62,026 bases of DNA from SIG603 sp964370115 (lineage in GTDB: Bacteria > Bacillota > Clostridia > Oscillospirales > Acutalibacteraceae): positions 1-62,026 of the forward strand of contig CAYJIA010000009.1 of NCBI GenBank assembly GCA_964370115.1, given 5' to 3'. The stretch's first letter is position 1, and each line of letters opens with the position of its first letter. The notes beneath the pieces were generated by a model that was given only the letters and a program-made list of their open reading frames with translations, did no database searches and was not told the origin of the DNA. Shown here one piece after another: positions 40,784 to 47,684 of this stretch. A program made the translations under genes and the position numbers.

Positions 40784-41722
40784 ATGTCAATGGACAAAAT
40801 GATTAATCTGATTGTAAAAATGCAAAATCCAACAGTAGCAGGGCTTGACCCAAAACTTGAGTTTATTCCAAATTATATAAAAGAAGAGGCTTTCAAAAAG
40901 CACGGCAAAAATTTCGAGGGTGCTGCCGCGGCGCTTTTAGAGTATAACAAAGGCCTTATCGATGAGCTTTGCGACATAGTTCCTGCGGTAAAACCTCAGG
41001 CTGCTTACTATGAAATGTATGGCTGGCAAGGCGTAAAAGCGCTATACGACACTATTAGCTATGCAAAAGAAAAAGGTATGTTTGTAATGACAGACGGAAA
41101 AAGAAACGACATAGGCCCTACAATGACTGCCTATGCCACTGCTCACCTCGGCGTGACCGATGTAGACGGCGAAGAGCTTGAAGCCTTTGGCGCAGATGCG
41201 CTTACAGTAAACGGCTACCTTGGCACAGACGGAATTAAACCCCTTACAGAAATATGCCAAAAATACGACAAGGGTATTTTTGTTCTCGTAAAAACTTCTA
41301 ACCCATCATCGGGCGAGCTACAAGACCACGTTCTTGCAAATGGAAAAACTGTCTACGAAACAATGGCAGACATGTGCGAAATCTGGGGCGAATCCGCACC
41401 CGGAAAATTCGGATATTCATCAGTAGGTGCCGTTGTAGGCGCGACCTATCCAAAACAACTTGAGGAGCTAAGAGTAAAAATGCCACGCACCTTCTTCCTT
41501 GTTCCAGGTTATGGCGCACAAGGCGGTGGCGCAGACGACATTGCCCCTGCATTTGACAAAAACGGACTTGGAGCGGTCGTAAACTCTTCAAGGGCAATTA
41601 TGTGTGCATGGCAAAAAGAAAACTGCCCTGAGACAGACTATGCAAAAGCCGCAAGACGCGAAGCCGTTAGAATGAGAGACGAAATTATAGCAAAAATAGG
41701 TACGATAGTAGTTAAGAATTGA
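40784..41722 (+). CDS. pyrF: Orotidine 5'-phosphate decarboxylase, type 2
   Basis: 312 residues, the longer subfamily. The catalytic Lys/Asp array is MTDGKRNDIGPT; the phosphate-binding end is FFLVPGYGAQGGGADD. It makes UMP from OMP. Ribosome site AAAGGAAGG. A 63 bp spacer to pyrK contains part of the intergenic repeat GTGAACCTTAATTCTC, but transcription probably continues. Confidence 0.95.
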   Translation: MSMDKMINLIVKMQNPTVAGLDPKLEFIPNYIKEEAFKKHGKNFEGAAAALLEYNKGLIDELCDIVPAVKPQAAYYEMYGWQGVKALYDTISYAKEKGMFVMTDGKRNDIGPTMTAYATAHLGVTDVDGEELEAFGADALTVNGYLGTDGIKPLTEICQKYDKGIFVLVKTSNPSSGELQDHVLANGKTVYETMADMCEIWGESAPGKFGYSSVGAVVGATYPKQLEELRVKMPRTFFLVPGYGAQGGGADDIAPAFDKNGLGAVVNSSRAIMCAWQKENCPETDYAKAARREAVRMRDEIIAKIGTIVVKN

Positions 41723-41729
41723 GGATTGA

Positions 41730-41776
41730 TGTGAACCTTAATTCTCCATTATACATTTTCAATTTTCAATTAGTAA
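41730..41776. repeat. Partial intergenic repeat between pyrF and pyrK
   Basis: GTGAACCTTAATTCTCC and CATTTTCAATTTTCAATTAG match the right flank of the repeat at 47643-47684 (GTGAACCTTAATTCTCAATTCTCAA). The palindromic core is missing its first half. Confidence 0.6.
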
Positions 41777-41785
41777 GGAGATTTT

Positions 41786-42556
41786 ATGTGTCAAAAAACA
41801 TATGATGTAAAAAAATGTAAAATAATATCAAAAAAAGAAATAGCAAAAGATACTTTTGATTTCACCGTTTTTTATCCCGAATTTGCACAAATGGCAAAGG
41901 CTGGGCAGTTTGCGCATATATTGGTGCCGTCAAAGACTCTTAGACGACCTATTTCAATTTGTGACATAGACAAAGAAAAAGGAACTTTAAGGTTGGTTTT
42001 TCAAATAAGAGGCGAGGGTACAGCCCTTTTATCGCAATGTGAAGAACAAACTTTTTTAGACATAATCGCTCCTTTAGGGAACGGTTTTGGGCTAATAGAC
42101 AGTTCTAAAAAAGCTCTACTTGTAGGCGGTGGAATAGGTGTTCCTCCCCTGCTTGCTACTGCAAAACACTTTGGTGAAAACGCAACAGTTGTTTTGGGCT
42201 TTAGAGACAAGGACAGCGTGATACTAGAGGACGATTTTAAAAAAATCGGAGCAAAAGTTTTAATCACAACAGACGACGGAAGTTATGGACACCACGGTCT
42301 TGTGACGGACTTAATTAAAGACCTAGATTACGACATTGCCTACGCCTGTGGGCCTCATCCAATGCTTAAGGCTGTAAAAGACGAGGCGACAAAAAAAGGC
42401 GCAATGTGCCAGCTTTCTTTAGAAGAAAGAATGGCTTGTGGTGTAGGCGCATGCCTTGGCTGTGCTTGCAAATTACAAAACGAAAACGGCGAAGAATATT
42501 ATGGCCATGTTTGCAAAGACGGCCCTGTATTTGATGCAAATAAGATAGTTTTTTAA
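41786..42556 (+). CDS. pyrK: Dihydroorotate dehydrogenase electron transfer subunit
   Basis: 256 residues. FAD-binding ferredoxin-reductase domain with LRRPISICDID (FAD) and LLVGGGIGVPPLLATAKHF (NAD), and a C-terminal 2Fe-2S site with four cysteines in MACGVGACLGCAC...GHVCKDGPVF. It passes electrons from PyrD to NAD+, allowing anaerobic pyrimidine synthesis. Directly upstream of pyrD (12 bp), with which it forms a 2:2 complex. Confidence 0.96.
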   Translation: MCQKTYDVKKCKIISKKEIAKDTFDFTVFYPEFAQMAKAGQFAHILVPSKTLRRPISICDIDKEKGTLRLVFQIRGEGTALLSQCEEQTFLDIIAPLGNGFGLIDSSKKALLVGGGIGVPPLLATAKHFGENATVVLGFRDKDSVILEDDFKKIGAKVLITTDDGSYGHHGLVTDLIKDLDYDIAYACGPHPMLKAVKDEATKKGAMCQLSLEERMACGVGACLGCACKLQNENGEEYYGHVCKDGPVFDANKIVF

Positions 42557-42568
42557 GGAGGATAAAAA

Positions 42569-43480
42569 ATGGCTAATTTATCGGTAAATGTAGCAGGAGT
42601 TGAGTTTAAAAACCCAATCATTCCTGCCTCGGGTACTTTTGGTTTTGGCAAAGAATACGCAAAACTTTATCCCCTTAGCACTCTGGGTGGTATTTCTTGT
42701 AAGGGTATTACACTAGAGAAAAGACAGGGAAACCCGCCTCCTAGGGTTACAGAAACTCCAAGTGGCATGCTAAACGCCGTGGGACTTCAAAATCCTGGTG
42801 TCGATTACTTTATAGAAAACGAACTTCCTTGGCTAAAAAAGCAAGATACGGTTATAATCGCAAACCTTGCAGGAAGCACAGAAGACGACTACTTTGAAAT
42901 GGCAAGAAGACTTGATGCAAGCGATGTCGACATGATAGAGCTTAACATTTCATGCCCTAACGTAAAGTCAGGCGGTGTACAGTTTGGTACAACCGTAGAA
43001 GGTGTCTCCCAAATAACAAAGGGCGTTAGAAAAAACACAAAGAAACCACTTATGGTAAAACTTTCTCCAAATGTCACCGACATAGCACTCATGGCGCAAA
43101 CTGCCGAAGAGGCTGGTGCCGATGCCGTGTCTTTGATAAACACGCTAACTGGCATGAGAATAGACATAAACACGGGCAGACCAATAATAAGAAACAACGT
43201 TGCAGGTCTTTCAGGCCCTGCGGTCTTACCTGTTGCTATTAGAATGGTATGGCAGGTTGCAAGCAGGGTTAAAATACCTGTTGTGGGCATGGGTGGAATT
43301 TCCACTTGGCAAGATGCTATAGAAATGCTACTTGCTGGTGCCACAGCACTACAAATAGGCACGGTTTTGTTCACCGACCCATATGCACCTATAAAAATCC
43401 TAGAAGGCATTGACAACTACATGACTAAAAACGGGATAAAATCCCTTAGCGAAATTACAGGAGGCATAAAGCCATGGTAA
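42569..43480 (+). CDS. pyrD: Dihydroorotate dehydrogenase, class 1B
   Basis: 303 residues. FMN enzyme with the catalytic cysteine typical of class 1 in LNISCPNVKSGG and the C-terminal FMN phosphate loops VVGMGGISTWQDAIEMLLAGATALQIGT. It needs the adjacent PyrK to use NAD+. Ribosome site AAGGAGGAT. Its last 7 bp overlap the next gene. Confidence 0.97.
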   Translation: MANLSVNVAGVEFKNPIIPASGTFGFGKEYAKLYPLSTLGGISCKGITLEKRQGNPPPRVTETPSGMLNAVGLQNPGVDYFIENELPWLKKQDTVIIANLAGSTEDDYFEMARRLDASDVDMIELNISCPNVKSGGVQFGTTVEGVSQITKGVRKNTKKPLMVKLSPNVTDIALMAQTAEEAGADAVSLINTLTGMRIDINTGRPIIRNNVAGLSGPAVLPVAIRMVWQVASRVKIPVVGMGGISTWQDAIEMLLAGATALQIGTVLFTDPYAPIKILEGIDNYMTKNGIKSLSEITGGIKPW

Positions 43481-44124
43481 CAAAAATCTATGTGATTAGA
43501 CACTGTCAAACCGAGGGAAATTTAAAAAACATACTGCAAGGCAGACAGGACACAGACCCCAGCCAGCTAGGGCAATTTCAACTTGGACTGCTTGCAGGCT
43601 ATATGAAAGACAAAGGGCTTGACAAAATATATTCAAGCCACCTTGGCAGGGCGAAGAAAACCGCCGAGGCCATAAATATGTTTTACGGGCATGATGTCAT
43701 AGTAGACGAAAGAATAGCCGAAGTAAATCTTGGCGACTTTGAGGGTATGGTGATGACAGACTTGGTCGAAAGTCATCCTGAATTTGCCATAGGTTGGAAA
43801 AATGCTCCGCATTTATTAAAAGCGCCAAACGGCGAAACCATGGAAGATGTATATAACAGAATGAGCAAAGCCTTTTTAGACCTAGTCGAGCAAAACAAAG
43901 GCAAGACTATCGCTATTATTTCCCATGGCTGCGCAATACAAAACCTTATCTGCTACTGCTATGGCAAGGATATAAGTGAGCTTCCAAGCATTGCACTGGG
44001 CATAAACACCGGTGTAAACGAAATTGAAGTGGACGAAAACGGCAAAATGACAGTCTTGCGCCACAACAGCGCAGATCATCTACCCGAAAGCATGAAGAAA
44101 AGGGTAGGGAGATTTTTGGTATGA
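43474..44124 (+). CDS. Histidine phosphatase family protein
   Basis: 216 residues of the phosphoglycerate-mutase-like superfamily. The phosphohistidine is in VIRHCQTEGN, with Cys in place of the Gly usually following RH. The second catalytic histidine is in AIISHGCAIQ, and the acid in VNLGDFEGM. Small-molecule phosphatase; substrate unknown (alpha-ribazole or sugar phosphates in relatives). It overlaps pyrD by 7 bp and ruvX by 4 bp. Confidence 0.88.
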   Translation: MVTKIYVIRHCQTEGNLKNILQGRQDTDPSQLGQFQLGLLAGYMKDKGLDKIYSSHLGRAKKTAEAINMFYGHDVIVDERIAEVNLGDFEGMVMTDLVESHPEFAIGWKNAPHLLKAPNGETMEDVYNRMSKAFLDLVEQNKGKTIAIISHGCAIQNLICYCYGKDISELPSIALGINTGVNEIEVDENGKMTVLRHNSADHLPESMKKRVGRFLV

Positions 44125-44543
44125 TTATACTTTCTGTAGACTTAGGAAAAAGCAGAACTGGCACGGCTATTTGCGATAAAAGCGAAATCATAGCCTCGCC
44201 TTTAGAAGTAATAAAAGAACATAATAGAGAAAAACTAATAAGTCGCATAAACGAGCTATGCCTCGAGCGAAAAGCCGAACTAATTGTGCTGGGGCTTCCA
44301 AAAAACATGGACGGCTCAGAGGGCGAAAGCGCCAAAAACGCACGAGAGTTTGGCGAAGAGCTAATGGATTTTACAAAACTTCCGCTAGAATTTGTCGACG
44401 AAAGAGGCACGACAATTACGGCACATAATTTTTTAAATAATACAAACACTAGAGGAAAAGACAGAAAACAGGTGGTAGACGCAGTTGCAGCCACAATAAT
44501 ATTAGAGGATTTTTTAAGATTTAGGAGAAATCAAAATGGGTAA
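44121..44543 (+). CDS. ruvX: RuvX/YqgF family Holliday junction resolvase
   Basis: 140 residues of the RNase H fold. Acidic residues are found in ILSVDLGKSRTGTAICD, LIVLGLPKNMDGSEG, FVDERGTTITAH and KQVVDAVAATIILEDFL. In other bacteria it takes part in 16S rRNA 5'-end maturation and possibly recombination, and is essential. Overlaps its neighbours on both sides (4 and 8 bp), so it is translationally coupled. Confidence 0.92.
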   Translation: MIILSVDLGKSRTGTAICDKSEIIASPLEVIKEHNREKLISRINELCLERKAELIVLGLPKNMDGSEGESAKNAREFGEELMDFTKLPLEFVDERGTTITAHNFLNNTNTRGKDRKQVVDAVAATIILEDFLRFRRNQNG

Positions 44544-45375
44544 ATTTGACGGAATTTTGTTTTGCAGTGACTATGACGGCACCTTGGCAGATTACAGCGG
44601 AAATATACCTCAAAATAATTTAGATGCCATAGAGTATTTTCAAGAAAACGGTGGAATTTTCACGTTGGTAACGGGTAGACCATGTAATCATCTTTTAAAA
44701 TCTTCTAAAAAAATAAAACCAAAAACTCATGTAATAGCCTGCAATGGCGCGGTTTTGTTCGACTGGAAAAATGAAACTCTTTTAGAAAACATTTTCTTAG
44801 ACGACTTAAACGATGATGTTTACCACTTTTTTATGGAAGAACTAAGCCAGTGCAAGGCGCTTGGCACTTGCTCTACCGATAATGTTATTTCGACTTATGT
44901 GAGAAAAGGCTATGCAAACGACTTTCTTGACGAGAAAACTATAGAAGTAGAGACAATTTCAGACATTATTGACCACGCAAAGGCCATTGATGAACCTATA
45001 CAAAGAATTTTTATTATGCAAGACGAAAAACATACTGCACAAGTCAGTGAAATTTTAACACAAAAATACGGTGAAAATCATCAAGTGTTAAAAAGCTGGA
45101 GCGAAGGTGTAGAAATTTTACCGCTTGGTGCATCTAAAGGTAATATGATAAAACATCTTGTAAAAAACTTTCACCCAGAAGTACATACCATTGCCTGCGC
45201 AGGCGATTTTTTTAATGATATATCTATGTTTAAGATTGCGGACTACTCTTTTGTGGATAAAAATTCCCCTGAAGAAGTTAAACGCCATGCCATGCATGGT
45301 GACATTGCTTGCATCGACGGTATAATTGCCCATGCAATAAATAAACTCGAGAAACTAGTAGACAATCCACAATAA
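44536..45375 (+). CDS. Cof-type HAD hydrolase
   Basis: 279 residues. Motif I FCSDYDGTLADYSG, motif II LVTGRP, and the C-terminal lysine and Asp motifs ASKGNMIKHL and CAGDFFNDISMFKIADYSFV. A sugar or nucleotide phosphatase of unknown specificity. It overlaps ruvX by 8 bp. A second Cof-type gene at 23836-24651 is a distant paralogue. Confidence 0.88.
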   Translation: MGKFDGILFCSDYDGTLADYSGNIPQNNLDAIEYFQENGGIFTLVTGRPCNHLLKSSKKIKPKTHVIACNGAVLFDWKNETLLENIFLDDLNDDVYHFFMEELSQCKALGTCSTDNVISTYVRKGYANDFLDEKTIEVETISDIIDHAKAIDEPIQRIFIMQDEKHTAQVSEILTQKYGENHQVLKSWSEGVEILPLGASKGNMIKHLVKNFHPEVHTIACAGDFFNDISMFKIADYSFVDKNSPEEVKRHAMHGDIACIDGIIAHAINKLEKLVDNPQ

Positions 45376-45427
45376 TTAAGGTATACTATTAAAAAAAATG
45401 TCTATTATACAAGGAGAACTATCAATT

Positions 45428-46297
45428 ATGAATGAATATATTATCATTTCCGATTCAACAACAGATTTGACCGACCAAATGGCAAAAGACTTGGAGGTAT
45501 CTATACTCCCTCTATCATTTACCATAGATGGCAAAACTTATAAAAACTACCTTGACGGACGAGAGATGTCAAATGCTGGATTTTACACTAAGTTAAAGCA
45601 AGGAAAAATGTCTACAACAAGCCAGCTTAACTCAGAAGATTTCAAAGAAGTATTCGAACCCATTTTAGAAAGTGGCAAAGATATTTTATATATTGGTTTT
45701 TCATCGGGACTTAGCGGAACTTATCAAAGTTCAAACATCGCAAAATCTGAGCTTGAAGAAAAATATCCAAATTCAAAAATCTACTGTGTAGACTCAAGAT
45801 GCGCCTCTATGGGCGAAGGGCTTTTGGTTCACCTTGCAGTAGAGCAAAAAAGAAAAGGACTTAATATAGACGAGCTACAATCTTGGCTTACCACAAATAT
45901 ACCAAAGCTTTGCCATTGGTTTACAGTGGATGATTTACACCATCTAAAAAGAGGTGGCAGGGTATCTGCGGCGGCAGCTCTGGTTGGAACTATGCTTGGA
46001 ATTAAACCTGTCTTGCATGTCGACGACGAGGGCCATCTAATACCTGTAAGTAAAATTCGCGGCAGACGTGCCTCACTCGACGCACTTGTTGCTCAAATGG
46101 AAAAAACAGCAATAGACCCTAAGTCTCAAACTGTTTTTATAAGCCACGGTGACAGCCTTGAAGATGCAAAATATGTTGGAAGCCTTATAAAAAATAAATT
46201 AGGCAGTAAAGTTGTCATAAATGAGATAGGCCCCGTAATCGGTGCTCACTCAGGTCCTGGCACAATAGCGCTCTTCTTCTTAGGCGAAAAACGATAA
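45428..46297 (+). CDS. DegV family fatty acid-binding protein 1
   Basis: Start at ATG 45428 behind ACAAGGAGAAC, 289 residues. DegV fold: IIISDSTTDLTDQMAKDLEVSILPL at the N-terminus, YIGFSSGLSGTYQSS and VDSRCASMGEGL in the ligand domain, and IGPVIGAHSGPGTIALFF at the end. FakB-type relatives present fatty acids to the kinase FakA. A second degV gene lies at 59116. Its position at the end of the pyrimidine operon seems incidental. Confidence 0.9.
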   Translation: MNEYIIISDSTTDLTDQMAKDLEVSILPLSFTIDGKTYKNYLDGREMSNAGFYTKLKQGKMSTTSQLNSEDFKEVFEPILESGKDILYIGFSSGLSGTYQSSNIAKSELEEKYPNSKIYCVDSRCASMGEGLLVHLAVEQKRKGLNIDELQSWLTTNIPKLCHWFTVDDLHHLKRGGRVSAAAALVGTMLGIKPVLHVDDEGHLIPVSKIRGRRASLDALVAQMEKTAIDPKSQTVFISHGDSLEDAKYVGSLIKNKLGSKVVINEIGPVIGAHSGPGTIALFFLGEKR

Positions 46298-46320
46298 CTG
46301 GATAGATTTGTACAATTTTA

Positions 46321-46350
46321 GCGTAGTAAGTTTATATAAACATACTACGC
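46321..46350. promoter_or_regulatory. 30 bp palindrome upstream of oxidoreductase 2
   Basis: GCGTAGTA-AGTTTATATAAACA-TACTACGC is a near-perfect palindrome that contains the inner perfect palindrome GTTTATATAAAC. It is followed by TTTGTTATAAT, whose TATAAT (46355-46360) could be a -10. It may be the degV terminator (weak T-run) or an operator for the next gene. Confidence 0.55.
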
Positions 46351-46409
46351 TTTGTTATAATATTATTGTAACAACTAACAATAAATTTCTTAAAAAGGAG
46401 AAAATCAAT

Positions 46410-47456
46410 ATGAGCAAAGTAGTATCAATTGCCGTTATCGGATACGGCGGAATGGGCGGCTGGCACACTCGCTACCTACAACAAATCCCAGAAGTTAAAC
46501 TAGCAGGTGTCTACGACATCAAACCAGAGAGAAACGAAGCAGCAGTCGAGGCGGGCATTAAAGCCTATGGCACCCTAGAAGAGCTTTTGGCAGACGAGAG
46601 CATAGACGTGGTGACAATAGCCATACCAAACGATATTCACAAAGAAGTTGCTGTAAAAGCAATGGCCGCTGGCAAACACGTTGTTTGTGAAAAACCTGTT
46701 ACAATGAGCACCGAAGTCTTAGAAGAAATGATAGAGGCCTCAAACAAATACGACAGAATTTTCACTGTCCACCAAAACAGACGTTGGGACGAAGATTATC
46801 TTGTTGCAAAGAAAATTTACGAAGCAAATGAAATGGGTAGAATTTTCAATATTGAGTCAAGGGTTCACGGTTCAAGGGGTATTCCTGGCGACTGGAGAAA
46901 CACAATAGCGCAAGGCGGAGGAATGGTTTTAGACTGGGGTGTTCACCTACTAGACCAAATGAACATGATGATAGGCAAAATGCCTATATCTGTCTATGCT
47001 CAACTTTCAAATGTGACTAACGAAGAAGTTGACGATGGTTTCAAGGCTCTATTTACATTCGACGGCGGACTTACTTTCCACGTTGAAGTTGGAACAAGTA
47101 ACTTTGTAAACATGCCAAGATGGTATATCCAAGGCCTAAACGGAACAGCAGTCATCGAGGACTGGGATATAAACGGAAAATCTGTAATCGCTACAACAAC
47201 TGCAAAACACGATGCAGTGCCAATTATAACAGCGGCAGGACTTACAAAAACAATGGCACCAAGAACACCTGACACCATAAAAGAAGTCCCACTAGAAAGA
47301 ATTGACAGCGACATTAAAGATTACTATAGAAACATAGCAAAAACAGTAAACGGCGAAGAAAAACAAATAGTAACTCACGACGAGCAAAGAGAGCTTATGA
47401 AACTTATGGAAGCAATCTTTGAATCAGCAGAAAAAAATCAAGTTGTTTATTTTTAA
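46410..47456 (+). CDS. Gfo/Idh/MocA family oxidoreductase 2
   Basis: Start at ATG 46410 behind AAAAAGGAGAAAA, 348 residues. Rossmann motif VIGYGGMGGWHTRYL, conserved VVCEKPVTMS (catalytic Lys) and GGGMVLDWGVHLLDQMNMM. A dehydrogenase of a sugar or cyclitol; substrate unknown. It is distinct from oxidoreductase 1 at 36197. Transcribed alone, with a palindrome upstream and terminator downstream. Confidence 0.9.
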   Translation: MSKVVSIAVIGYGGMGGWHTRYLQQIPEVKLAGVYDIKPERNEAAVEAGIKAYGTLEELLADESIDVVTIAIPNDIHKEVAVKAMAAGKHVVCEKPVTMSTEVLEEMIEASNKYDRIFTVHQNRRWDEDYLVAKKIYEANEMGRIFNIESRVHGSRGIPGDWRNTIAQGGGMVLDWGVHLLDQMNMMIGKMPISVYAQLSNVTNEEVDDGFKALFTFDGGLTFHVEVGTSNFVNMPRWYIQGLNGTAVIEDWDINGKSVIATTTAKHDAVPIITAAGLTKTMAPRTPDTIKEVPLERIDSDIKDYYRNIAKTVNGEEKQIVTHDEQRELMKLMEAIFESAEKNQVVYF

Positions 47457-47481
47457 TAAAAAGAACTTGTTCTTTTTATTA
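47456..47481. terminator. Terminator of oxidoreductase 2
   Basis: AATAAAAAGAAC-TT-GTTCTTTTTATT, AT-rich, overlapping the stop codon. Confidence 0.7.
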
Positions 47482-47485
47482 AAAA

Positions 47486-47684
47486 ATTGAGAATTGATAG
47501 TTGAGAATTGAGAATTAATGCGAAAATGCTACGCATTTTTGATTATAAAAACCAACATAAAAAAAGTAGAGGAGGGCTTACATGCCCTCCTTAAATTTTA
47601 TGCAAATTTCATTTTAATAAATAAAATCAAACCACGCCAAAGGCGTGAACCTTAATTCTCAATTCTCAATTCTCAATTCTGCAT
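47486..47684. repeat. Composite intergenic repeat with inverted flanks, copy 2 of the palindrome family
   Basis: The left flank repeats GAGAATTGA (47488-47516), the right flank repeats TCTCAATTC (47656-47684), in inverted orientation. The palindrome CACGCCAAAGGCGTG is at 47633-47647. Between them lies a separate hairpin, GGAGGGC-TTACAT-GCCCTCC (47571-47590), with an A7 run on its left that becomes T7 on the minus strand: the uvrA terminator. The space lies between convergent genes. Confidence 0.7.

Noticed and set aside
41723..41785. A pyrimidine attenuator between pyrF and pyrK
   Set aside because: The sequence is explained by a partial intergenic repeat and shows no terminator/antiterminator pair.
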